From the NCBI RefSeq assembly GCF_027706145.1, contig NZ_JAQFWW010000002.1, positions 310,001-374,000 on the forward strand: DNA of 64,000 bases, in the 5' to 3' direction. Source of the DNA: Bacillus changyiensis (GTDB lineage: Bacteria > Bacillota > Bacilli > Bacillales > Bacillaceae). The notes under the pieces were generated by a model. The model did no database searches. It was not told where the DNA came from and saw nothing but the letters and a program-made list of their open reading frames with translations. The position numbers were made by a program, and so were the translations under genes. This document shows, one piece after another, positions 56,425 to 64,000 of the stretch (within the stretch, counting starts at the first letter, position 1; every line of letters begins with the position of its first letter).

Positions 56425-57951
56425 ATGGTGACGAAAGAAGGTTTAAACCAAAAGTGGGCAATTGCCTTATTTACCGTTGGCGTGTTTATGGCCGCATTAG
56501 ACAATGGCATTATTTCAGCTGCACTTACGACAATCAATGATTTTTTCCAAGTGTCTCCTTCATGGGGTGCATGGGGCATCACACTGTATACACTCGGTTT
56601 GGCAGTCAGTGTCCCAATCGTCGGGAAATTGTCTGATCGATATGGACGAAAAAAACTGTTTATCACCGAAGTAATCCTGTTTGGGATCGGTTCTTTATTG
56701 GTTGCCTTAAGCCAAAGTTTCCCAATGTTTTTATGTGCGCGGCTCATCCAATCACTTGGCGGGGGTGGGATATTTATTATTGGGAGTTCTCACATTCTTT
56801 CAACAGTTCATAAGGATAGACAAGGCTCAGCACTCGGGCTTTTAGGAGCAATGAATGGTATTGCAGCAGTGCTGGGGCCAAATATCGGCAGTTTCATCCT
56901 CGATATAACCGGCAGCTGGCATTGGCTGTTTTTCATTAATTTACCAATAGCTTTATCCCTTGTGCTGTTAAGCTTCCCATTCATTATCGAAACAAAAGAA
57001 GATCACATCAAACCACTTGATATAACAGGAACGATTATTTTATCTTTCGCCATATTATCTGTGATGTATGGAATTACTAATTTAAATGGTGAACACTTCC
57101 TTACCGGATTGCTAGATCCACATGTATATGTTTTTTTGCTTATCGGTCTCATTTTATTGACAGGATTGTTTTTTTATGAGAAAAGGGTGGAGCATAGCGG
57201 GGGTGACCCAATACTTGCCTACAGTTTATTAAAAAATAAAGTGTTTCAGTGGACATTGTTTATCGGTTTTATTTCTGGTGGGCTCTTAGCGGCCGTCATC
57301 TTTATCCCTTCATACGCGGAACAATATTTACACATTGCACCAGAGAAGTCAGGATATTGGATGACACCGCTCGCACTCGCTTCAGGTATAGGTGCTGGGC
57401 TAGGTGGTATGCTAGCAGATCAAAAAGGACCTATTAAAACAGCATGGCTATCAGCCATTGTTTCATGTATCGGATTTTTATTATTATCAGTATGGGTCGT
57501 AGAAAAATGGGAATTTGTCATTGCCAGTATCATTGCCGGTATTGGTTTTGGCATCCTTTTAGGCGCCCCCTTAAACATGCTCGTCTCTGAGGCAGCAAAC
57601 ACCCGTTATGGAACAGCACTTGGAACACTGTCTCTTGTTAGACAAATAGGACTGACATTAGCCCCTACTCTTTATGCAGGTTTTATTTCAGCTGGATATG
57701 AAAATATCGGCAGTCACATCACGAATAAACTAAAAGATACCGGTATTCAAACGAACGGAATCCCAGATCCAAAAGTGAAATCCATCATTTCAGAGGCAAT
57801 TGATGAAAGTATTGGAAAAGGGTTTGGAAATCTTTACTTGACGGCTGCATTGCTGTCTTTCATCATCATTTTCGCGGTTATCGTATTATCGATCTACAGA
57901 AAAAAACAAGCCAATTTTACAATTCATCACAGTCAGGAACTGTCCAAGTAA
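56425..57951 (+). CDS. MFS drug exporter, DHA2 (14-TM) family
   Basis: 508 residues with 14 hydrophobic segments. Motif D1 ALDNGIISAALTTI in TM1, motif A GKLSDRYGRKKLF in the TM2-TM3 loop, motif C GAMNGIAAVLGPNIGSF in TM5. A proton-driven multidrug or fatty-acid-like exporter is likely; substrate unknown. A GGGGG ribosome-binding site lies between the palindrome and the ATG. The gene is under a MarR regulator encoded just upstream. Confidence 0.92.
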   Translation: MVTKEGLNQKWAIALFTVGVFMAALDNGIISAALTTINDFFQVSPSWGAWGITLYTLGLAVSVPIVGKLSDRYGRKKLFITEVILFGIGSLLVALSQSFPMFLCARLIQSLGGGGIFIIGSSHILSTVHKDRQGSALGLLGAMNGIAAVLGPNIGSFILDITGSWHWLFFINLPIALSLVLLSFPFIIETKEDHIKPLDITGTIILSFAILSVMYGITNLNGEHFLTGLLDPHVYVFLLIGLILLTGLFFYEKRVEHSGGDPILAYSLLKNKVFQWTLFIGFISGGLLAAVIFIPSYAEQYLHIAPEKSGYWMTPLALASGIGAGLGGMLADQKGPIKTAWLSAIVSCIGFLLLSVWVVEKWEFVIASIIAGIGFGILLGAPLNMLVSEAANTRYGTALGTLSLVRQIGLTLAPTLYAGFISAGYENIGSHITNKLKDTGIQTNGIPDPKVKSIISEAIDESIGKGFGNLYLTAALLSFIIIFAVIVLSIYRKKQANFTIHHSQELSK

Positions 57952-57959
57952 ACATTTAT

Positions 57960-57989
57960 AGCTCCGGAGACACTTTGCCCTCCGGAGCT
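57960..57989. terminator. Hairpin between the MFS gene and yvnB
   Basis: Perfect 10-bp stem AGCTCCGGAG / CTCCGGAGCT with 10-nt loop between convergent genes. T-runs on either side are poor, so efficiency may be moderate. Confidence 0.65.
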
Positions 57990-58003
57990 ATTCTGAAACC
58001 ATT

Positions 58004-61000
58004 TTAATCTTTTGTTGTAAATCTCCAAAGGATCGAACGGATTTTTCCACCGTATTGATCTAACACTGTCGTATACCAATAATATCTCGTATTTGGCTTT
58101 AAACCCTTCCAAATAACCGACACTTTTTTTCCACTTTTCGTTTTTTTCACTTTTCCAATTTGTTTATCAGTATAAACGTTCATTTTAAAATGATTTGTTC
58201 GTACTTTTTTCAACTGTGGTGAAAGGTCGGTCTTCATACTGAATTCATCTTTTTTTCCAAATTGATGTGAATCATAAAAATTGTAATCATCAAGATAAGG
58301 TGAATATGTTTTTACATGTATGGTGTCATGTTTCGGATCAACATGAAATATTCTTAAATAGCCTTGACCACCTTCAGGCCCACCCTGATAATCAGCAACC
58401 ATTTGATAAACATTGCGGTCTGATTGTCCATCACCATCATCATCTAACTGATCAATCTTCAAATTAGAACTGTGATAATGACCGCTTAACACAGCCATAA
58501 CATTGCGATTCGGTTTTATGACATGTTCAAATATTTTTTCACCAAGTGGGCTTCTACTCCCGCTCACCAGCAAAAATTCATGAAATGCCAAAATTGCTTT
58601 TCGATCAGGATATTGCCTAAGCACCTGATTGATCCATTCCAATTCTTTTTCGCCGATTCCCCAGCCCATCGAAATCATCACATAATCATGACCACCGCTC
58701 GATATTAAATCATAATGACCTTTATTATGATGGTTATATGCACCTCCATAATAACGTTTATTTTTAAAGCGCTTTTCACCAAAGTATTTACTAAATGATT
58801 GATAAGAATTAGATTTATGGTTGACATCGTGATTGCCTGCTAGTACACCATATGGGACCTGATTGTCATCCAGGACTTTCATATACTGATCAGCACGCTT
58901 CCATTGGATCAACTGGTCCGCCTCATCTACCAAATCCCCTGTGTGAAAGACATATTGAATGTTTAGCTTGTCTTTTTGACTGGCTATCCAGTTGACTTGC
59001 TTTTCAAAAATATGTGGATAACTCTCTGCATAGTATTGCGTATCTGTCATCCAAATGAACGAATAATCATTAGGTAAAAGTTGAATCCGATCCTGAACGA
59101 TGACACTAATCTGCGAATTTCTGAGATAATCTTTTGCCTTCATACGACCTTTTAGTGTAAAAGCCTTTTCATCTTTTGCAATCTGATAATCCAGTGTCTC
59201 CCATGTCTGTTTCGCATGATTCCAGACGAACATTGACACCTTTCGTCCTGGAAGAGAGCTTCCTCTCCATTTCACTTCCACCTTATCAGTTCCCTTCACT
59301 TGTTGATCAACTCTTACATTAAAACGGTGATAAGGGAACCCATTTATCGAAGTTGTTTCAAAACCTTGTGTTGTTATCTTGTCTCTCTCTGCTTTTGTTA
59401 ATGATGACTCACCATTAACCGTAAAACCGTGTGGTGGTTCTGTATCACTTCGATTCACTGATATTTTTACATGTGCATCGTCTTTTGTTGTATATTGATA
59501 CCCTTGGAAAAAAGAAACACTCATTTTATCCTTTGTTGGGTCTTTGACTCTTACGGCTAGTTTGGCGTGTTTGCTGCCAGGAACTGTTTTTAGTTTTTTA
59601 GGTTCATCAGGTGTTTCTTTTTTTGTGAAAAACACCTTTTTTAAAGTAGAGCGATTTCCTGCACTGTCATCGGCAATAATTTGAAATACATGCTTTCCTG
59701 GCTTCAAATCTGCAGAAGACACCGTATACGGTAACGTAATTTCCTTACCATCAACAAGTGCTGTCACTTTTTTTACTTTACTCCATTTATCACTGCATAT
59801 CGCTTTAATTGTGAATATCCCTTTATACGTTTTCCCGCTTTGTAAAGAGGTTTTGATTTTAGGACCACTATTATCAACGGTGACCTCTCGCTTCACCCTA
59901 TCCTCTCGATTGACCGCTTCAATTGTATGTTTCCCTTGTTTATAGGCTTTCGTATCCCAATTGTATGCTAGTGATTGAAAACTTTGATCTGAAAGATTGA
60001 ATTGAAAATCATACGCCACTTTGGCATTTGCCTGATCTCCAACAGGTAGCTCTGTTTTCGAATCGAAATGATGTTCATCATATAAGACTGTGCCATCAGC
60101 TAAAATAAGTCGCGGGTTTTTCAACAAAAAATCATCCCGGTTTTCCGAAGAAGAATGCTCGAATGTCGATGATTTAGATCCAGCTTTGACCGTGATGACA
60201 AACGGTGTTCCTTTTGTAAACTCGTCAGGTGAAATTGGAACAGTCATTGTTGTATAACGGTTGTATGTGTCATCAAAGATCTTTTGAACCCGCCTACCAA
60301 TTGTGATAGCATTTTTAAAATAGAGGTTTGTTTTTTTAATATCAAAAGCAAAATACGCTTTTTTCTCAAGCATCCGTTTTCCAAGTGGTTGCTCTTGTCC
60401 ATCAATTCTTATATTGATCTCATCTGGCGGCCGTTCTGATGTGGCTTTCAGCAATATGTTTCCAGACACAGTATCACCATCTTTCACATTAAGCCTAAGC
60501 CCTTCTAAAACGCTTTGTTTCATGGTAATCGTTGTCTTCTTAGTACTCGTCATATGAGACCCATCATTTGCTGTCATATAATACTGCAGGCTTTCTTTTC
60601 CAATTAATTCTGCAAAAAAAATCTGATGATGATAAAAACCGTCATTTTTACTTTTCTCAACACTGATACTGGTAAACGTGTCACTTTCAGCTGTCCGATA
60701 AAAAAATTGAACTTTTTTAAGCTGTTGGTTGTCTTTAACGTCTGCCAATAATTCGATTGACCCTCCAGGGTTAACTGAATGACAATCTGTTAGGTCCTGT
60801 ATTTTTGGTTTCTCACGATCTGGAACAACGGTCACAACCTTTGAAGGTGTTTGGTCTTTTAAAAGCAAACCTGGGGTTGGCTTTTGTTCTCCACTTGATA
60901 TGTTCGACAGTTGTTTCGTTCCATCAAGTGGATATTTAAATAAAATGGCTTTGTTTTTGACCACATCACTTTGTTCTGACTGATGTTGGTAATGGGCGGT

Positions 61001-61798
61001 CACAATTTCTTCGCCGCTGTTTGTACTGATGACAAGATCTCTTGTTTTCCTGTTTTCCATACCAATTCCATTTAGTGAAGAAAGTGTTTGTCCTTCTGCA
61101 AGATGGACACCGTAATGGCGGTTAAAATCGCTGGCTATTAAATGTTGATTTGCAGCATTTTTTATCCAAAGCACATGTGTTTTTCCAGAAGGTACTTTGA
61201 TTTGCTCTTGGCCAAAAGACCCAAGCAAGTCCGAATCCTTACCTTCAAAGGGATTTCTATACCTGATTTTGTAACTGTTTAAATGAATCGGTTTATTTGT
61301 ATTATTATAAACTTCGATAAACTCATAACCATCCTTCCCACCAACATTTGTTGAATCAACAACCATTTCAGTTATTAAAAGTTGTGGCAGTTTCCTGTCA
61401 TCTACATGAAAACCTTTAATATCGATTGTGTACAAATCTGTTTTGACTGAATGATGATCGCTTTTTGCTTCAATATAATAGGTCAATTGGCGAGAAGACA
61501 GTTCTTCACTTTTTATTTTTGCAATGTATTGATCATCTGTTCCCGGTTCTAGTTCCATCAGAATAGAGCGATATGGCAGTTTGTCATGTTGTTTATAGTG
61601 CAGAATAACACTTTCAGACGACACCTTTGCATGAAATAACAAATCATCCCCCTTGTTAGCTTTTTCTACAGGTGTATGTTTGATCATAAGGGGGACCTGT
61701 TTTTGAGAATAGGCTGCCTCCACAGCAACAATTGGAATGAGCAAATGGGATGCCAAAATCAGCAAAAATAAGGTTTGACGGTTTATGTAATGTTTCAT
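58004..61798 (-). CDS. yvnB: Large secreted metallophosphoesterase with lamin-tail domain
   Basis: 1264 residues, like B. subtilis YvnB. Signal peptide (residues 1-28). A lamin-tail-like domain follows near residues 140-270 (LLITEMVVDSTN, FIEVYNNTNKPIHLNSY), then several Ig/Big-type beta domains to about 900. A calcineurin-like phosphoesterase spans about 905-1180: WMTDTQYY near 918, HTGDLVDE, AGNHDVN, AFHEF and GHYHSSN near 1108 supply the two metal sites. A calcium-loop-like DDDGDGQSDRN follows and an FN3-like end (LKPNTRYYWYTTV). Probably hydrolyses extracellular phosphoesters or nucleic acids. No cell-wall anchor seen. Monocistronic. Confidence 0.9.
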   Translation of the reverse strand: MKHYINRQTLFLLILASHLLIPIVAVEAAYSQKQVPLMIKHTPVEKANKGDDLLFHAKVSSESVILHYKQHDKLPYRSILMELEPGTDDQYIAKIKSEELSSRQLTYYIEAKSDHHSVKTDLYTIDIKGFHVDDRKLPQLLITEMVVDSTNVGGKDGYEFIEVYNNTNKPIHLNSYKIRYRNPFEGKDSDLLGSFGQEQIKVPSGKTHVLWIKNAANQHLIASDFNRHYGVHLAEGQTLSSLNGIGMENRKTRDLVISTNSGEEIVTAHYQHQSEQSDVVKNKAILFKYPLDGTKQLSNISSGEQKPTPGLLLKDQTPSKVVTVVPDREKPKIQDLTDCHSVNPGGSIELLADVKDNQQLKKVQFFYRTAESDTFTSISVEKSKNDGFYHHQIFFAELIGKESLQYYMTANDGSHMTSTKKTTITMKQSVLEGLRLNVKDGDTVSGNILLKATSERPPDEINIRIDGQEQPLGKRMLEKKAYFAFDIKKTNLYFKNAITIGRRVQKIFDDTYNRYTTMTVPISPDEFTKGTPFVITVKAGSKSSTFEHSSSENRDDFLLKNPRLILADGTVLYDEHHFDSKTELPVGDQANAKVAYDFQFNLSDQSFQSLAYNWDTKAYKQGKHTIEAVNREDRVKREVTVDNSGPKIKTSLQSGKTYKGIFTIKAICSDKWSKVKKVTALVDGKEITLPYTVSSADLKPGKHVFQIIADDSAGNRSTLKKVFFTKKETPDEPKKLKTVPGSKHAKLAVRVKDPTKDKMSVSFFQGYQYTTKDDAHVKISVNRSDTEPPHGFTVNGESSLTKAERDKITTQGFETTSINGFPYHRFNVRVDQQVKGTDKVEVKWRGSSLPGRKVSMFVWNHAKQTWETLDYQIAKDEKAFTLKGRMKAKDYLRNSQISVIVQDRIQLLPNDYSFIWMTDTQYYAESYPHIFEKQVNWIASQKDKLNIQYVFHTGDLVDEADQLIQWKRADQYMKVLDDNQVPYGVLAGNHDVNHKSNSYQSFSKYFGEKRFKNKRYYGGAYNHHNKGHYDLISSGGHDYVMISMGWGIGEKELEWINQVLRQYPDRKAILAFHEFLLVSGSRSPLGEKIFEHVIKPNRNVMAVLSGHYHSSNLKIDQLDDDGDGQSDRNVYQMVADYQGGPEGGQGYLRIFHVDPKHDTIHVKTYSPYLDDYNFYDSHQFGKKDEFSMKTDLSPQLKKVRTNHFKMNVYTDKQIGKVKKTKSGKKVSVIWKGLKPNTRYYWYTTVLDQYGGKIRSILWRFTTKD

Positions 61799-61876
61799 TG
61801 TCCACCTCCCTTTTTTTATATTGCCTGTTTATCCCTTTTTTATGAAACCGATCGATTAAAGGGATTCAGTCCCAAC

Positions 61877-61911
61877 ACAAAAAAAAAGAAGTCTGACACA
61901 TGTCAGACTTC
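61877..61911 (-). terminator. Terminator of yvlBCD
   Basis: Perfect 10-bp stem GAAGTCTGAC / GTCAGACTTC (61888-61897, 61902-61911), loop ACAT, followed on the minus strand by a run of about ten T. Confidence 0.9.
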
Positions 61912-61913
61912 AG

Positions 61914-62273
61914 TTATTTTTTCGAAATGGGATCAATGATTGCTTTTTGAATTAACACATGGAAAAATGATAGAACAATTGATGCGAGAATGGCTGTCCC
62001 AAATCCCTCTAGCTTAAAACTGTCCCCCATGAGCGATGCTGTCATATAAAGTGTGATAGCATTGATTACAAATAAAAATAAACCTAGTGTTACAACTGTG
62101 ACCGGTAATGTCAAAATGATAAGCACCGGCTTCACCAACACATTTAGTATAGACAAAATCAAACTTGCTGTAATAGCAGCCCAAATCCCGTCAATATAAA
62201 CCGCATCAAAATAACCAGCAATAACAATTAATAATAAAGCATTAATAAAAACACTTGTTATCCATTTCATCAT
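61914..62273 (-). CDS. yvlD: Membrane protein YvlD (phage-holin-4-2 superfamily)
   Basis: 119 residues, four TM segments (about 5-22, 28-48, 52-75, 88-110), of the Phage_holin_4_2 superfamily. The conserved LNVLVKPVLIILTLPVT stretch lies near residue 43. No lysis role is expected. Member of the yvl envelope-stress group. The start is directly after the yvlC stop. Confidence 0.92.
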   Translation of the reverse strand: MMKWITSVFINALLLIVIAGYFDAVYIDGIWAAITASLILSILNVLVKPVLIILTLPVTVVTLGLFLFVINAITLYMTASLMGDSFKLEGFGTAILASIVLSFFHVLIQKAIIDPISKK

Positions 62274-62471
62274 CTATTTAGCGTCTCCTTCGTTTGGTAC
62301 AACAAATATCCAGATGATATATATGAGGCCGACTGGTATCCCCGTTGAACAAATAAATAATATGACGGTAATGATTCGTAATAATGATGCATCCATATTT
62401 AAATATTCAGCGAGTCCACCGACCACACCAGCGACCTTTCTATCTGTTTCTGATCGAAATAGTTTTTTCAT
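62274..62471 (-). CDS. yvlC: PspC-domain protein YvlC
   Basis: 65-residue PspC-domain membrane protein: KKLFRSETDRKVAGVVGGLA start, then YLNMDASLLRI, then one TM segment (about 35-58). PspC proteins sense or transmit membrane stress; in B. subtilis YvlC belongs to the sigma-W regulon. Ends just before yvlD (adjacent ATG) and follows yvlB by 4 bp. Confidence 0.94.
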   Translation of the reverse strand: MKKLFRSETDRKVAGVVGGLAEYLNMDASLLRIITVILFICSTGIPVGLIYIIWIFVVPNEGDAK

Positions 62472-62475
62472 GATA

Positions 62476-63570
62476 TCACTCCTGCGTATGATTTAAATGA
62501 ATTGAGCCCGTCTTTGATTCTAGAAACACTGTCATTTGATGATCATGATTTTGATTGGCTTTTATATACATCTCTTTTTGAATGGTTTCATTTTTCTCTT
62601 TTAATATTTCCGCATCTAAAAGGTTGTTTGTCAAAGAACCAAGATTACTTTTAAGTTCTGCCGTGACAGCACAGTTCAGCGGTACATTCAATTCAATGCT
62701 GCCTGTGGTCGTTTTGACATAAGCTGAGCGACAGTGTGGATGATTGACAGTTGCAACAATATTTCCATTAAAACTTTGTAAATCAATCATCTCACAAGTT
62801 CCTTTCAAGTCAATTAGACCGTTGATCGTTTCCGCCTCAATTTCACCACATTCAAGATCAGCCAATTTAATTTGGCCATTTGCTGTTTCAAGTGTAGCTT
62901 TGTCAGCAGAAAGTCCAGCAAAAGATAAAACGCCATTGGTTGTCTTGGCAAACAGTTCTTTTACGTTTAAATGTTCCCCCCTAACAGGGCCATTAAACAG
63001 CTTGAAACGGATTTTACTATACTCTTTCTCAGGAATATAGATCACTAAATTTGTCTTCATCGTTTTTTTCTCTGTACGGACAGTAAATTTATCCCCGTCA
63101 ATACCGCAGTCAATATGCTGAAGAAATGCCTGCCTTGCTTCATCTTGATGATCCATTCGGTAAACTTTTGCCTGGCACTCAATCCTTATATCTGAATCAC
63201 TCCATGGTATAAGGTTAACACTGCCGTTTGCTAATTGAATATCAAGTGTTGAGAAATCCACATCTTTAAATTGAAAAATATGTTTAATATCAAACGATTG
63301 CCCAAAATTCAAATCTAAGTCAGCTTCTTTTACTTTTTTTACTGCTGTATCAATCCAATCAAACAGCTTCGAACCAATTGAAGGTTTTGCTTCTTGTTTC
63401 TTCTCACTGTAAAACTGATCTGAATCAAAAACATTCTCAGATAATGCTGTTACTTTCTGTTCTTTTTGTTTATGATCTGCGTCAAGTTTCTCTAGCAAAA
63501 TGAGTGCTTCTTTTGCTGACAGTTTACCTGTTTCAACGAGTTTTAAAATTCTTTCTTTTTCACTCATCAT
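62476..63570 (-). CDS. yvlB: YvlB, DUF4097 beta-helical protein with SHOCT-like N-terminus
   Basis: About 364 residues. The N-terminal helix pair ERILKLVETGKLSAKEALILLEKLD (residues about 4-28) is typical of this family. A long repetitive beta region from about residue 100 onward (ANGSVNLIPWS, TTNGVLSFAGLSADKATLETANGQIKLAD, ETINGLIDLKG, SFNGNIVATV, TTTGSIELNVP) is a DUF4097-type beta-helix. No signal peptide. AAGGAGG precedes ATG 63570 by 7 nt (63567 also possible). First gene of yvlBCD here; the usual yvlA is not found upstream. Confidence 0.9.
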   Translation of the reverse strand: MMSEKERILKLVETGKLSAKEALILLEKLDADHKQKEQKVTALSENVFDSDQFYSEKKQEAKPSIGSKLFDWIDTAVKKVKEADLDLNFGQSFDIKHIFQFKDVDFSTLDIQLANGSVNLIPWSDSDIRIECQAKVYRMDHQDEARQAFLQHIDCGIDGDKFTVRTEKKTMKTNLVIYIPEKEYSKIRFKLFNGPVRGEHLNVKELFAKTTNGVLSFAGLSADKATLETANGQIKLADLECGEIEAETINGLIDLKGTCEMIDLQSFNGNIVATVNHPHCRSAYVKTTTGSIELNVPLNCAVTAELKSNLGSLTNNLLDAEILKEKNETIQKEMYIKANQNHDHQMTVFLESKTGSIHLNHTQE

Positions 63571-63805
63571 CAAAACGCCTCCTTAAACTGAATCAGGACT
63601 TTTATCCTTTGTACCACGTTCCAGACTACAAAATATTAATCGGTTCATCAGTGATAAAGGGAATCATATCTGCAAGGTTGAACGCAAGCATGTTTCTTTG
63701 TTAGACGATCATCCGTTATAAAATACACAGCAATAGGCAAAATAACAGAAGTTAATATATGGCTACAAGTCATCTATCTCTCTCTCATAGACCTAATGAT
63801 TATTC

Positions 63806-63832
63806 TACGTATATCATAACCGTTTGGTTTCA
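63806..63832 (-). promoter_or_regulatory. Sigma-W-like promoter of the yvl genes
   Basis: On the minus strand TGAAAC (63832-63827), 17 nt, CGTA (63809-63806); consensus is TGAAAC-N16-CGTA. It lies about 235 bp upstream of yvlB. The yvl operon is a known sigma-W target in B. subtilis. Confidence 0.55.
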
Positions 63833-63867
63833 TCATCGGCCAAAAGACATGAGTCAATCTTCGCAAA

Positions 63868-63896
63868 TTGATTTTTCTAGATTTTATGAATAGATT
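63868..63896 (+). promoter_or_regulatory. Possible promoter of the last gene
   Basis: TTGATT (63868-63873), 17 nt, TAGATT (63891-63896), about 60 bp upstream of the ATG at 63957. Confidence 0.4.
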
Positions 63897-63956
63897 CTTT
63901 TTTTATAACCCTTTAAAATATGGGCAAGGGCTAGAAATAAAAAAAGGAGGCGCGTT

Positions 63957-64000
63957 ATGAGAGAATACCCGTTATCTGCTCCACAGCTTCTTGAACTGAT
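63957..64000 (+). CDS. Start of an unidentified gene, cut by the window end
   Basis: ATG 63957 with a near-perfect AAAAGGAGG ribosome-binding site. Fourteen complete codons are visible (MREYPLSAPQLLEL), too few to assign. A possible promoter precedes it. Confidence 0.6.
   Translation, partial: MREYPLSAPQLLEL

Larger units (their letters stand above)
63571..63956. other. Intergenic region upstream of yvlB
   Basis: About 386 bp without a supported gene. It carries a sigma-W-like promoter toward yvlB, a sigma-A-like promoter toward the last gene, and no yvlA-like frame on the minus strand. Confidence 0.6.

Overview
The window is a stretch of a Bacillus chromosome from the B. subtilis / B. licheniformis / B. 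pumilus clade. Gene order follows the yvf-yvc-yvo-yvl part of the B. subtilis map almost gene for gene: lutCBA-lutR-lutP-sigL-yvfG-epsO..A-slrR, then clpP, psdRSAB (yvcPQRS), yvcN-crh-whiA-yvcK-rapZ-yvcI, trxB-yvcD, hisZGDBHAFI, yvpB, yvoF-ppaX-lgt-hprK, yvnA, yvnB and yvlBCD. Ribosome-binding sites are strong AGGAGG types and GTG/TTG starts are frequent. The species cannot be fixed by eye; the arcABDC cluster is more typical of B. licheniformis-like strains than of B. subtilis 168.

Layout. 0-7.5 kb: lactate utilisation (lutABC, GntR repressor lutR, permease lutP), with matching LutR-type palindromes in front of lutA and lutP, then sigma-54 (sigL) and yvfG. 7.5-23.6 kb: the complete 15-gene eps biofilm exopolysaccharide operon on the minus strand, with an EAR-type leader RNA between epsB and epsC, facing slrR, the biofilm/motility switch regulator. 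24.3-29.6 kb: a YwrO-like flavoprotein and the arginine deiminase operon arcA-arcB-arcD-arcC, without an arcR gene downstream. 29.6-32.1 kb: the most unusual part. A 2-kb islet carrying a secreted kelch-repeat protein lies between an intact tRNA-Arg(CCG) gene and a perfect 53-bp copy of the 3' part of that tRNA. The truncated copy sits directly before a strong terminator that looks like the original tRNA terminator. This is the footprint of site-specific integration, but no integrase gene remains.

32.1-45.2 kb: clpP with CtsR operator and paired promoters, the lantibiotic-sensing PsdRSAB module, an arylamine N-acetyltransferase, the yvcI-rapZ-yvcK-whiA-crh operon (carbon signalling and envelope/cell-division control), thioredoxin reductase and a TPR protein. 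45.3-51.7 kb: the whole histidine operon with overlapping genes. 51.9-55.6 kb: a C39-like secreted protein, then hprK-lgt-ppaX-yvoF (carbon catabolite kinase, lipoprotein maturation, pyrophosphatase, acetyltransferase). 55.8-64 kb: a MarR regulator and a 14-TM MFS exporter with a 41-bp near-perfect palindrome between them, a 1264-residue secreted phosphoesterase (yvnB), the yvlBCD envelope-stress genes behind a sigma-W-like promoter (yvlA seems absent), and the first 14 codons of an unrecognised plus-strand gene.

Most of the window is ordinary conserved core. The regions worth a second look are the tRNA-Arg islet, the epsC leader with its extra long hairpin beside the ribosome-binding site, the palindromic MFS operator, and the structured non-coding stretch upstream of arcA. 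Gene names rest on recalled family sequences, length and synteny; no database search was run.
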